DNA of 64,000 nt from Epiperipatus broadwayi (GCA_028023455.1 JAQFVV010000031.1:1242001-1306000); one strand, 5' to 3'; positions 36,482 to 48,160 are shown, numbered from the stretch's first letter. Notes: generated by a model not told the origin, from the sequence alone. Translations and numbers: made by a program.

Positions 36482-37535
36482 GGTACTAGTCGATTAGCTG
36501 CCGCACGATGCTTGATAACGCTGATTCCACGCAAAAGCACAAAAATATGCCATTTGTGCAGCCTATAGAACAGTTCAGTTCATATTAGCTGCTAAGCAGG
36601 CCTAGATGGCAGTGCACACAAATATTATGGGTTGCTTTTGTGCTTCGCGGTACTAAACAAATAGTGCACACTTCACAGATCGCTACGGTATGATGTGAGG
36701 GTGTGTAGAATTCAAGTGGCCATAACTCTTTTCAAATGCATTCGAAGTAATGATTTTTCACACTATCTGACCTAGTTTTAGATAGTAATAATTGTAAGCC
36801 CGTCGGCACATTTCCATACACATCTTTTTAAGGTGAAACGAATTGCAAACGTGTATGTCCCAGCAGCATTTTACAGAAATCACACGAAAAAGGTATTTTG
36901 CACAAGAACAGCTACCAGACTACTAAAACAGCTGTGGTTTGTCATTGTTTTTAAAAGTATAAGCTTGGTTTGATCAGACGATAATTTTAAAATGGAATTC
37001 TTACCTTTTATTAAATAATGTTTCGTAAATTTTTTTAAAATAGTTTTCAAAATGTCGTCGCGAAATGTTTCTAATATTTATAATTTTTTTTGTTTGATCA
37101 GAGTAGTGCATGTTTGGACAATACTTTGGGTTAACAAAACTATCAATCCCCCTCCCTGCACATTCCAGCTCCACGTGCTGCCATGTATAATGTAATTAAA
37201 AAATGTTTGATCAGAGTATTGCATCTTTTGGCCAATCCTTTGGGCCATCAAAAACAGTGGTCCCCCTCCATACACATTCCAACATTACACGCTGACATGC
37301 CTAATGCAATTTAGAAACAAAGGTTTTCCAAAAAAAAAAAAATGCAGTTTTTTTTAAAAAAAACATTTTTAAGAAAAATAAATGTCCAAAAAAAAAACAG
37401 GTGAAAGCATTATATTTATTTGTTTTTGAATAAATAATAACAAAATTGTAAATCAGACTGGTAACATTATATCTATTGGTTTTTGACTAACAACAGAGCC
37501 ATCAAGTGACATGCAGTGGCTAATCAACTAGTACC
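36482..37535. mobile_element. GGTACT-TIR nonautonomous DNA transposon, copy 2 (1054 bp)
   Basis: Left end GGTACTAGTCGATTAGC pairs with the right end GCTAATCAACTAGTACC, and both TIRs contain a CTTGAT block near position 30. The right subterminal (TTTTGACTAACAACAGAGCC) parallels copy 1 (TTTTGGCTAGCAACAACACC). Flanks GTCTTTTT (36,474-36,481) and ATCTTTTT (37,536-37,543) form an 8-bp target duplication with one mismatch. The length is within 1 bp of copy 1, but internal sequence is largely different. The interior is relatively CpG-rich and holds a 113-bp tandem duplication (about 37,092-37,317). No transposase. Confidence 0.8.
37092..37317. repeat. 113-bp internal tandem duplication within the GGTACT element
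   Basis: Units starting at 37,092 and 37,205 share GTTTGATCAGAGTA, CCCCCTCC and CACATTCCA and have diverged by about a fifth. A third GTTTGATCAGA lies at about 36,968. Subterminal repeats in TIR elements often bind the transposase, but these are internal, so their role is unknown. The 65-codon minus-strand frame here is a by-product of the duplication. Confidence 0.75.
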
Positions 37536-37543
37536 ATCTTTTT

Positions 37544-38468
37544 TCCCCAGGCATATGATACAACTAACCTTATGATGGATGAATAGATTATTAATATTCC
37601 CAAGGACAGATTTCTTAAAAACTTTCTAGGATTTGGATTTAATTTGCAAATATGATTTTCTTTTACCAAATCTTTACTTTCATTCTCATTTTGTTGTAAC
37701 TTCAAATTCTTCTTCTATTTGTTTGCATGTCCAGTTTTTATAGCACTATTAAAATTTGATTTTCTTAATTTTTTTTATTTCAACTAACTTAGAATTCACA
37801 ATCAGAATTCTTCTTCATGACATTTTCATATATATTTTTTCTTACTCTGGTTGTCAAACATCTATTTTTCTCAACATTCCTTTTTCTTAGCTACAAGTGA
37901 ATTATCATGGCTGCCAAGAGATTTAGTGAGGTACTTTAACCTAATACCTAAGTCTACCAACTCTTTATCTTCTTGACTATAGTGTGATATATTGATAATT
38001 GCTATTAATACTAATCTGTCTTTTTATATTTAATCATTTCCATCTTCATCTGTTGATTAACTGTTTCAGTTTATTAAGCAGGTATCCCGCGCCTCTTATT
38101 TGATTGGTCGAAAAGTTTTCTTTTATTTAATGATGTAAAAACTATAATGACATCAACAGAAATATGGGCATTTGATACATCTCTAACATAGCTTTTTAAA
38201 GATGTCTTTAATAAAAAAAATCCGATGAAATTTGAATTTTTTATTAATTTTTTTCGAAACCGACACATTTAATTTTTTTTTTTGATCAATTTTGTAATTT
38301 CCACGAAGCGATAAAGACAAAAAACTTTTATCAGCCTAAAAATACGCTTTTATCGGATTAAAAATACACTGATTCACAAACAAGGCTTTCCATGGAGTCT
38401 AAACATAATTGCAAAATATCAGGCTCGTAAGTATACAATTTTAATTTTTTGAACATTTTTTTTTAATT
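37544..38468. other. A+T-rich DNA with a small CpG-containing patch
   Basis: No gene seen. Around 38,085-38,115 CCCGCGCCTC and an inverted CCAAT (GATTGGTCG) stand out, and about 38,300-38,400 contains CGAAGCG and ATCGG. The patch may be the edge of an unrecognised MITE or a regulatory island; no inverted repeat was found. Confidence 0.35.
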
Positions 38469-38830
38469 ATTTGAAAAATGATTTAATTTTTATTAATTTG
38501 CATTTATAGTGGTGTGTGTCTATATAAATTCTATATTTATTTATGCTCATATGAATTCGTATGTACAGTAATGTTCTAATCCACTTATTTTATAAAAATA
38601 ATGATTCTCAAAAAATTGAATAATTTATTATTTGAAAAATGATTTATTGGGTTTGTATTGGTGTGTGTGTATATAAATTGTATATTTATTTATGCTCATA
38701 GAATTCATATGTACAGTAATTTTGTGTGTTCTAATATAATCCACTTATTTTATAAAAATAAACTTATTTTATAAAAATAATGATTCTCAAAAAGTTTAAT
38801 AATTTATTATTTATTATTATGTTTATATGG
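38469..38830. repeat. ~150-160-bp tandem repeat, 2.2 copies
   Basis: Units begin near 38,469 and 38,630 (each ATTTGAAAAATGATTTA), with a partial third after 38,815 (GGTGTGTTTGTG). They share GGTGTGTGT, TATTTATTTATGCTCATA and GTACAGTAAT. The second unit has an extra internal 18-bp duplication of CTTATTTTATAAAAATAA. Noncoding. Confidence 0.8.
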
Positions 38831-39886
38831 TGTGTTTGTGTTTACTCTTGCATGTTGTATAACAAATAATGATTTACAAAACTAATAATCAAATGTACAG
38901 AAAGATTGCATATGCAAGCAAAAAATCAAATTCTGATTCTTGCCTATGCCTTGATACTCATCTGTGGAGTCACTAGTTTTGCCATATCTTTCATCACATT
39001 ATTTTCAAGTCTATAGCTAACAAATGGACTATATGCAAATAAATTATATCTATGTGATACAATAAATATAACAGGATAGTGTCACTGGTGTGCATAAAGA
39101 ATATAAATATTACTGATATATACAAAAAAATATAAAATGAGATGAAACTAATTTTATCAGTGATACAGACAGTAGCCTTCAATTTCTAGTATTAGATAGA
39201 CAAGAAGCCAATTGCTATGATGACAAATGCATATCTATCTTCTGGAAATGATTCATTTTGTATCTTTTATTAGGATGAATCTTTTTTTTATATATGCCTT
39301 TGAGTTTTGGTAACTTATGGGGTACAAGATAAAAATGAAGAATTATTATGCAAATACTTTTGGATATTCTGAAGCTATGGATTATCTCAGGTAAGACATT
39401 ATATATGGTTTGAAAGATAATTTTGTGAGAAATACAAAGAAATTATCACTGAAGATGTAATTTAAACTTAGTTAATGATGAATTAGAAATTATGAACAAA
39501 CAATAAAGTAATAATTATGTCAGATGTTGAAATTTTTTTTTTTCCTTATTTTTTAAATAGTAATCACTATTTGTCGTGGCGTTATTGTTTTCCTTAGTTT
39601 TTCTACTTTCTATCAATGTAAATTTTTTTTTGCTCTAACATTATTAAAACTGAAGTTATTGTGAAAATTATGTTTCTGGTCGGTTTTTAAAAAATTCAAT
39701 ATGGTGATCTAGATCAATGCAATTAATACAACATACATTCCTTGTGTACCAAGCATGAGACTTACTCTAATATTTTGATGTTTCCCTAGTTAAATAGGTT
39801 ATAATAGAAAATCATAGCTGTTTTACTTGCATTTTCAGCCATAGTAAATTTCAGATAAATATAGTCACTCTATACTATATATACAT
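38831..39886. other. A+T-rich DNA, nothing recognised
   Basis: No supportable gene or repeat. It ends in TATATATACAT, part of the target duplication of the next element. Confidence 0.5.
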
Positions 39887-39998
39887 TGTAATGGTCTGGA
39901 TCCCCTAAAAAAAATCAAGAAGGTCACATCTAACTATAATCGAATTTAGGGTTTTCATATAGGATGCTATGAATATGATTTAATTTTAATCCAAAATT
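39887..39998. repeat. Left TIR
   Basis: The 112-bp left terminal repeat of the 5.5-kb element. It matches 45,286-45,399 in inverse orientation and 13,733-13,844 (minus strand). Confidence 0.8.
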
Positions 39999-41923
39999 TA
40001 ATCCATTTTAAACAAGATAATTTAAAATTAAATATTCAATACAGATGCAATTTAGATTAATTTATTCAATCTTCACCCTTGTAGATGGTTCCATTATGCT
40101 CAGTATTTGAACTCAGGGTAGTTTTTACATTTAACTTCTTCAGGTGTTTCCATCAATATCCTATAACTTCAATCGATTTTAAAATTAATTTCAACCAAAT
40201 TATCAAGATATTAAATTAGTATGATATATGTATATAAGTATATGTATTCATATCTTATTACAGAAAATAAATAAATAATTAAAATAAATCAGAGACCTCC
40301 TTGAATTTAAAATAAACTTAAAACAATATTTATTCACTGAAAACAATTTAAATTTATTTTATATAACAAAAATTTATAATTATAAGTGCTTTATATACAT
40401 TTCTACTATTTTATAATATTAAGTATAAATAATACATTCCCATAAATAATAAATAAAATTTTATAAATCCAACAGAAAAAAAAAATTACAATGATACTAA
40501 CTAACTAAATTTAATATGAACATTGTGAATATAAATGAAGATTTTATATTATCCAATTCTTGTAAAGGAATTCCAATTTTATGAGAACCCCCTTCTATGT
40601 GTAGTCATATTATTATGAAATAAAAAATCTCACACCCAAGGATATTAATCATTCACCCAAAGAATAATAAACAAATATTACTAAGTTAATTATGTTAATA
40701 ATAAACAAAAAATTAATGTTTTGTCAAGAATAAAATCAATATGAAGAATAATAATATCTTACTTCCATATTGAGTTATTTTACCTCAGTCAAATTGCTTT
40801 ATGGGGAAGACCAAATTTTATTTTAAAAAAATATTTAAATCAATGATCTTTCCATTTCTCTTCATCTAATAATGCTTTAAATGAACTATTTCAATATAAA
40901 CAGATTTTGGAAGCAATGGAAATAAATTTAGATATCCAAAGCTAATGATACACATAATGATAAGATATATTAAAAGTTTATGGTATTGCCCTATTCATTT
41001 CCATAATTTGTGGAATAATGTCCATTAAGGATAAAGTTCTTAATGTGTTCATTAAGAATAAAGTTCTTTATTCCTTGGTTATCAATCTTTGGTGAGTCAA
41101 TTAACATACTCTGTTGTTCAGAATTCTTCCTGATGTTGACATCTTCCATAAATTATTTATATATATTCTGAAATTGTATTTTTAATTATATAGATGAAGT
41201 TCGCATATAAATTAGGCATTTCATTAGGAATGAATAATTATATTATTTTATGTTAAGATAAAAGCATTGGATACTATGACAAATTGTTTTTTTTTTTACT
41301 CACGGTGCATTTTATATACTCATTATTTTCTTGATATAATTTAATTTACATATATAAATGCTTTTTGATGAAAATTTATCTTCTTTATGATTCCAATTTA
41401 GAATGATTTTATTACGAGTTCCTTTAATTAACAAATAAAATATATATATAATTTATTTTTGAAATTATAACTGATAATACTAAAGAGTAATTTATTTACT
41501 CTTTTTATTGAGTGAAATTGGAGTTTTTTTCTAATAAAAATTATATCAACAAGAAGATCCGTTCAAATTATTGATCCATTTTTTAATACATTCGGAATTC
41601 AAATACACCAAAATGACTGTACATAGTGGCTAGCTCATTGGCAAAAGATAGGATTAATTTAGAAATTATTTGATCCAGCTTTTATAGTAGAATCAACATC
41701 TGGTAGCATGTTTTAAATATACAATTTGATTCATATTTGAACATTGCTGATATTATTATCATTAATAATTGAATAATTGGATTCTAAATTTTCCTTTGTA
41801 TTTAGTTGCTAAGATGCAACTTGACCTAAGGTTGTCTCTAGCTTTGACATCTTGATTATTAAGGTTAGTCAATTTAAATAATTGTTAATATATATATAAA
41901 TGATTTAAAAATAATCATTTTAT

Positions 41924-42117
41924 AGGTGTTGTGCCAGTCAAAACATGCTTATCCATCTAACACGAGCTGGAACTCACAAAATGTACTTCAAACCCAGTCA
42001 AGCCCGAGATTTAGGTCAGGGACCAGCCTGGATTCGAACCCACTCTCCAAGCACCAGATCTAACACCCAATGGATAACATAACAATGGTAGCACACGAGA
42101 TTTAATTCTTCATCCGG
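41924..42117 (-). repeat. tRNA-derived SINE-like module
   Basis: On the minus strand a perfect B box GGGTTCGAATCC (42,030-42,041) is preceded by an A-box-like TGTTATCCATTGGG (42,066-42,079) and a CTTGGAGAGTGGG arm. About 105 bp of tRNA-unrelated sequence follows, ending exactly at the 16-bp duplication. This is the structure of a tRNA SINE: Pol III promoter head and a tail that a LINE recognises. It is the best-preserved B box in the window. Confidence 0.6.
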
Positions 42118-43821
42118 CCCACTAGCAAATCGGAGAAAACAATAAGACTCATGGACTCAAACATATATATAAACAACATAAATACTAGACATTCCACGGA
42201 TAAAATCTAACATATTTAAATAATAGGGGCTTTACTAATGAATACTTATGGGCAATTAGTGAATTGGATCGATTTAATAATGAGACAGAAACTGATATAT
42301 GATGAATTAAAATATATTTATTGACAATTGTTGTTGGCAAATGCACGCAGGCATTTTATTTATAAAGTAACATTACTCTAGGCCAATAATTGATACGTTG
42401 GCTATTATTTAATTGCTCCAATATTATTTAATGGAAACAAATACTCTACTATATAACTAATCACTACATTAACTTTTACCAGTTATGCCCTTTCATCATC
42501 AGTTCGTGTGGCTATTGTACGTGAAATCAAACCAAGTCTGGAGTGAAGCTTAATAATACGTCTTAATTATAATAAATTTATATTAACTATGGGCTTTTAA
42601 AGTGTCCCAGATAGCTTTAGATCGAACGGGTTTTCAAGATTGCTTCGGATCAACACCGAAGACTGCATATTAGGGAGGAAAGAGTTGGCTATAACGATTT
42701 TACTAATACGCTAGGCACAAGTAAAATATAATAATAAAGTGGCTCTGCGGATGGAAGAATAGTTTTAGGGTTTTTGTGACAAACAACGGTTTACCCAATA
42801 ACCGATCGTCATGCTGCAAAAGGAAACCTTTATTTGGTTCATAAGAAGCGGGGGACTTACGTGCTAATCTGGCCCGTAGCTCAGACTTCGCTACTGCACT
42901 ACCCTATAAGAGAAGATGTGCTGGCAACGCCGTGGCTCCATCTTATATATAAAACAGCACAACGAGAAAAATATTAATAAGTTTCACATCCGCCAAGCCG
43001 AAGGATATTATAAATGAAATATCACATATTAAATGAACACAAGTTTATCAGCTTGATCAAAAGAGCCAACTCTTCTGTAGCATGAGAAATATGTATATGC
43101 TTCTGACGGGAATATATACAAACTTTACTTTATCCCGTTCATCAATCTCTTTAGTTATCTATAACGACTAAACTTTTAAAAAGGAGGAAAAGTATATTTA
43201 ATAAGGGACTTATGAATACTTTACTAAAAAATATACTTATGATTGCACTCCAGGCTAGTTTAATCTTTAGTAACATAATAAATAAAGGTTGAAAAGCCAC
43301 ATTTTATATTTATATTAATTAATTTACTAAATGACAAAAATATGAATTTGGGTTTCGAAACAGCGCACGAAATGACGCTATATAAATAATAATACGGAGA
43401 TTTTAAATGATATCTTTTTAAAAAAACATATTGGTAATTAAATGCACGCTGTTTCAAAACATAGGCATAATTAACAATAATTAAAAATAAGCAAAAGAAA
43501 AGCAAAATATAACTGCAGTGATTAAATTATATAGCAAAATATTAATTAACAAAGAAATTTAGCAAAAATATTTCATTTATAGATTTCAAATACGATTTAG
43601 ACAGAGTTTACAATATTGAATTAATAAAGAAATTTGCAAAAGTATTTCATTTTAGAGAATTTACAATATTATTTGGAAAATAATTTAGAAAGAAATTACA
43701 ATAATATGGTTAGCTAACCTGATTTTGAAGAAATAATGATTGTTGTTGAAATTCACACAGAGCTCTGCGATTTTAAATAATATTAAAACAGTTCTCCTAT
43801 AGCTGAACTGGAGATATTCGA

Positions 43822-43950
43822 GCTGGAATGAAGGTGAGTTCTTTGGCGGCTTATGGCATGTTCTTATTCAGTTGCGAGACGATTTAAAATGGTGTTGGAA
43901 CGAAGGCAAGTTCTTTTAGCGGCTTATGACATCTTTTATTTGGTGTGGTT
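43822..43950. repeat. 72-bp tandem repeat in the CpG-rich insertion
   Basis: Units at 43,822 and 43,894 share GGAA.GAAGG..AGTTCTTT and GCGGCTTATG, with moderate divergence. Confidence 0.65.
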
Positions 43951-44113
43951 GTTGCTTCGGCATTTGATGGATTGAACTCGGCGTTCCATCACGGGAATTG
44001 CAGCAATTCTTGCCTGACTTTAGCCAGACATGGTAAAATTAAACAATTTTGACTTCTGATATTAACAGCTATTCAACAGCAAGATGGAGTATATCTTCCC
44101 GCTTAAAATAAGC

Positions 44114-44123
44114 CCTATTTATA
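44114..44123 (-). promoter_or_regulatory. Candidate TATA box inside the 3.1-kb insertion
   Basis: TATAAATAGG on the minus strand is a near-consensus TATA box. A short ACCATGTCTGGCTAA (ATG then in-frame stop) lies about 95 bases downstream. No strong initiator is seen at +1. Another TATATATAAG occurs on the same strand near 42,955. Both are only suggestive. Confidence 0.25.
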
Positions 44124-45001
44124 CATTTCGACTAAACTTTAACACCTTTTTGGAATTTCGTTTGCCTCGGGACCAATTGACTTTTAATTAAATAAAATAA
44201 TATAATCCAATTTCTGCAACAGATAACGTCTCCGAGGTGTTATATTTAATTTACTTTAAAAAATTATTAAAACATATAAATTATATAATTTGATTCAGTT
44301 TCATTAATTAAATTCCTTTTTAGGTGTTATAGAATGTTAAGGCCTAGCAGAAAGAACGGTATTCTGATTTAATGATAAAGTCTTTTGTGCAAACAAAAAT
44401 CAATCAGTAAACTAGATTTTACTTTTTACCCGGGTGCGTCACTAATTGATTTCTTGTTTACACAAAATTCTCATTTTTAATTATAAACGGATTTTTATTT
44501 TACTGAAATAAATAACTTTTAACATATTTGTTTTTACCAAATTATTTGTTTAAAAAAAAAGCAAATTTAAAGAAAATACTTTAGTTTCAATTATATATGT
44601 AAAACATTAAATCAGAAAGCCGTTAAATATATTTTAAAGAAAACATTTTACATTATAGTATATCTTTTTTATTTTAACTTAAATATATATATAAATCATT
44701 TTGCCGCTATTCCAAGGTTTAAATTATCCATACACATACGAAATAATAGCGAATATAATTAAAAATTGACTGAAAATTTATAAAACATTTTATAATAATT
44801 TATGAGCATTTCTCCGCTATAATTTTATCAAACCTGTCTAATTATAGCGTGTTTTCGTAAGTAAATGGATGATGCCATTCAAGCGGCCATTGTAGCAAAG
44901 TTTTCCCGCTCGACTTATATATAACATTTTTACATATGACATTTCTACATTTAAGATAGGTTCGAAACTAGTTCAGACGAGTAGGTCATTAGGTTGATGG
45001 T

Positions 45002-45032
45002 GAAACGGAAAGGGATTGGAGGTTTCCGTTTC
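45002..45032. other. Perfect 10-bp stem hairpin near the insertion boundary
   Basis: GAAACGGAAA and TTTCCGTTTC are exact complements around an 11-base loop, 20 bases from the 16-bp duplication. Hairpins at this position occur in Helitron 3' ends and in structured RNA elements. Confidence 0.8.
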
Positions 45033-45285
45033 AGTGTATATATGAATTATCTAAAATAATCATTTTATTGTTTTAATTTTATTAGAACAACTATTTATTT
45101 GTATTGACTTTTGTTATTAAAGTTTTATAGTTTAACCTTTAAGTTGTATATTTATATATACATGTGTATTTTAAGGGGAAAAAAATAATGTATTTACTAT
45201 TCATAAACTTACAATTATATTTTTCATTTTGTTTTGATCTTTTACTTAAATAAGTGAGGTTGACAAGATTGTAAGTAACTCTTAC

Positions 45286-45399
45286 AATTTTGGATTAAAG
45301 TTAAATCATATCATTTATAGCATCCTATATGATGACCCTAAATCTGATTATAGTTAGATGCAACCACCTTGATTCCTTGAGGGGATCCGGACCATTACA
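45286..45399. repeat. Right TIR
   Basis: The right terminal repeat of the same element, ending CCATTACA followed by the ATATATACAT flank. Confidence 0.8.
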
Positions 45400-47575
45400 A
45401 TATATACATATATAACATATATACAGAGTAAGTTTAGTACACAATTAAAAAAACAATGCAGGAAGCACAATTCACAATCACTTCAAGAAAGCCAAAACAA
45501 AGCTGATTAATAGCTGTACACTTCACAAATTGAATATAAAGACTATTGGGATTGCTTCAGTCTCTAGATTTTCAGGCATCAGTTGACTCATATCAATCAC
45601 GTACCTTTGCCTAATATTCTAATTTGTGAAATTGTTTTCCAAAGCTATCTAATCTGTTCTCCTGCCCCTATTTTAAATTAGTTTCTTTAACCCATTTCAA
45701 TATGCTAACCTAGTAATTTCATTCGCAATCTCTTTATGATCCCATAATGAAACTTTTCACAAATGTGCCAAGATACATATGTTTTTGAATGTTTTATTTT
45801 TTCAGAATTTTTAATTTTTAAATTTTAATTTTGACAAAAATTCAAAGTCAAAAAGATGAAAGCCTAAAAAATAAGCTACTGTAGCCTTATTATCTTAATT
45901 GTAACTTGTGGGATCATTCCTAATGTAATTATATATGATTGCAAAATTGAGATTTTCTGCCCTCTAGTAGAAAATTTGATTCTCAAATTTGAAAAAAACG
46001 ATCAGATTCAAAATTTAATTACTTGATGTAGAATAACTCTCATGGTAGCCTATTGCCAAGTTATTTGATTTTGATTCTGAGTACTACAATTCTGTCTGGA
46101 CAAATGGAATAATTCACTAAATCTTAACATTTAATTGCACATAATTTCTAATGTATACATGTAAACAAGTTTATTGATACATGTTCATCAAAAAACAATT
46201 TAAGAACAAAAAATTTCAAATAATACAGTTATGGCTAAATTAAAATATTTTCTATTAAATGATATGCACAACATAGAAGAAAAAAAATATGGATCTTTTT
46301 ATATTTAAAAGAGAGGAGATATACTTAAATAAATAAATAAATTATAATGATTCATTTATAAGAGAGAATTATGAAATATAAATCTGTTCATTCCAAATAG
46401 TCTAAGCAAAAAATATAGCAATCAATTGAACTATATAATTACACATGCTTAAAAAATATAATTCGCCCTCTTCATTTTTAGTAATGTAAAAAAATATTTT
46501 TAAAATTTAAATCTAATTAGTGAAAAATGAAAGTGAATGAACAATACAGACCAATTAATGTCTCAGTCAAAAAAAAAAAAAAAATGACAGTAATTGGTAA
46601 CATCACTGTATGTCAAAAGATATTACATTAATTGAAAACTTTATTATTGCAAGACTTAAAAAAAATAGTTTCATTTCTTTGGAATCTGATATTTTAATAT
46701 TGCTATTAGCTGAAAATGTACCCATACATATTTTTTGTCTATGTAAAATACAGTATATAATTTTTATCATTATGAAAATATTTCCTTCATTCTTTCAAAA
46801 TATATCTTTAAAGAAAAAAAAATCAGAAATAGAATATCATTGATAATATATATTCATTAACATATAACTATATAGTAGTTTTTAGTAGTTTTTTATAATT
46901 GAAATGTTAATGAGCTGCAGTCATTTATAAAGACAAAGCAAGTATACAATTTTTCTTTCAAAATCGCAGCTCATAGCCAATGTAATTAGCATTCCAATCA
47001 TCTTTAGGTTTAAAAATATCGTTATTTTTACTTAGCTAAAAGCAAATAAATAAATAAAGATGCCCATTTTCACCATCCAGAATTTATTTGACTTATGAAC
47101 ATAAAAAATAATATATTTCTTTCATCGATTGATTTTTGTTTTTGAAAAAGTTGAAATGGTCTATTTATTAATGGGTAATTCAAACGCTATTTTGCTGTCT
47201 TTTCTTTTTTCATCTTAAAAAAAAAAAAAATTATATTCCTCAATAAATATTTTGCATTCTAAATTTTCAATTCAAAAACCGGCTAAGTATCTACACATAT
47301 TATCACAAGCAATAAAACTTGATCACCATCAATTAGTTGTTCCTTGCCATTCACCTATTAAGTTATATTTTAAAGACAATTACAATTTATCATTAAAAAT
47401 ATAAAATTAAAATGTAAATTTAAATATTCTAATAAAAATTTAGATCTTTGATTTAAGAACTTTTGCTTTTTTCTAAATAACATACAACTTCAGTACTATG
47501 TGGCTTGAAACTTTACCAAGTTTTGTAATGAACCACTAAACATCACATGATCACCATTCTTTCTTTATCAAGCTA
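45400..47575. other. A+T-rich DNA; weak RNase-H-like trace
   Basis: No intact gene. On the minus strand around 45,700-45,780 one frame reads VSLWDHKEIANEITRLAY, faintly like the W..H..I.GNE.AD..A block of an RNase H. It is isolated and unsupported. 47,529-47,556 (ACCACTAAACATCACATGAT) recurs inverted at 61,672-61,697, beside a fragment of the neighbouring foldback. Confidence 0.35.
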
Positions 47576-48160
47576 TTTACACAGAGGCAAAACTCTCCAT
47601 ATATATAGTAGTGCAAGCCAGAGTAATCAATAGATGCAGGAAGGTTTGTGCATAAAATCCCTATCTAGTGCCTACTCATCCAATATCCCCAGACTAGTTT
47701 CTAGCTTGTGGCTTTCATCAGTGAGGAGCCTTGGATCTGAGAGCACTACACCTAGACCTTAAGATCTAATGCAACCTTCCAGCAGCCACCTTTTATCTGT
47801 GGTTATTAAAGAACCAAAAACATTGAAACATATGAATGGTGAACTAAATTAGATCTATACGACTATATAGGCTAATGAGCTTGAATTGATAACTGTGTTT
47901 TCATTTTGGACTCAAAATTTCATAGTTAGCTAATAAGGTAAAAGGTGCCTGCAGGAGGGTTGCATTGGATTCTGCTCTCAGATCCAAGGCTCCTCACTGA
48001 TGAAAGCCAAAGCTAGAAACTAATCTGGGAATATTGAATGAGTAGCCACTAGATAGAGATTTTATACACAAATCTTGTTGCATTCATTGATTAGTCTGAC
48101 TTGCACTGAGTGGTGCTACTGTATGGTCTTGCCTTTGTGTGTCTTGTAAAGCTATGCAAT
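47576..48160. mobile_element. Foldback element, copy 2 of the 1.4-kb family
   Basis: Left arm about 47,576-47,800 and right arm about 47,936-48,160 are inverted copies sharing CAGTGAGGAGCCTTGGATCT, ATAAAATC, CCTACTCAT and the outer GGCAAAACTC / CTTGCCTTTG ends. Both arms also match copy 1 at 1.43-1.94 kb, and this copy keeps the block missing from copy 1's right arm. The A+T-rich spacer differs little from copy 1 (both contain CAAAAACA and ATATAGG). No coding sequence; the 69-codon frame starting at 48,110 is a chance frame across the boundary. Confidence 0.8.

Larger units (their letters stand above)
41924..45052 (-). mobile_element. 3.1-kb CpG-richer insertion with 16-bp target duplication, ending in a SINE-like module
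   Basis: A perfect 16-bp direct repeat, AAAATAATCATTTTAT, lies at 41,908-41,923 and 45,053-45,068. The sequence between differs from its surroundings: CpG is frequent and G+C higher over about 42,500-44,200. Read on the minus strand it begins with a 10-bp hairpin (45,002-45,032), has a TATAAATAGG at 44,123, a 72-bp tandem repeat (43,822-43,950), and ends in a tRNA-like module with CAACACCT at the very end. A duplication of this length and the lack of TIRs or LTRs suggest retrotransposition by a LINE. No open frame above about 80 codons was found, so it is nonautonomous or decayed. A Helitron is less likely because Helitrons make no duplication. Confidence 0.55.
39887..45399. mobile_element. 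Long-TIR DNA transposon, ~5.5 kb, no transposase seen
   Basis: Left TIR 39,887-39,998 and right TIR 45,286-45,399 are inverted copies with a handful of differences. They begin TGTAATGGTCYGGATCCCCT and include ATCTAACTATAATC and CATATAGGATGCTAT. The flanks share an 8-10 bp direct repeat (ATATATACAT on both sides), a plausible target duplication although A+T-rich DNA makes chance matches easy. Long TIRs with an 8-10 bp duplication suggest a Mutator-like (MULE) or related element. The body holds no transposase frame, and more than half of it is a nested insertion. Another copy of the left end lies at 13.57-13.84 kb. Confidence 0.75.

Noticed and set aside
37078-37275. 65-codon minus-strand frame (MYGGGPLFLMAQ...)
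   Set aside because: It lies wholly inside the 113-bp tandem duplication of a noncoding TIR element and repeats its own content; by-product of the repeat.
42870-42900. CCCGTAGCTCAG, suggestive of a tRNA D-arm
   Set aside because: No B box or T-arm follows at tRNA spacing on the plus strand, and no cloverleaf could be drawn.
45002-45056. Hairpin followed by CTAA as a Helitron 3' end
   Set aside because: The flanking perfect 16-bp duplication and lack of a matching 5' TC end at an A/T junction argue against a Helitron; kept only as an alternative.
45700-45780. RNase-H-like VSLWDHKEIANEI on the minus strand
   Set aside because: Isolated short resemblance with no neighbouring RT or other RNase H motifs.
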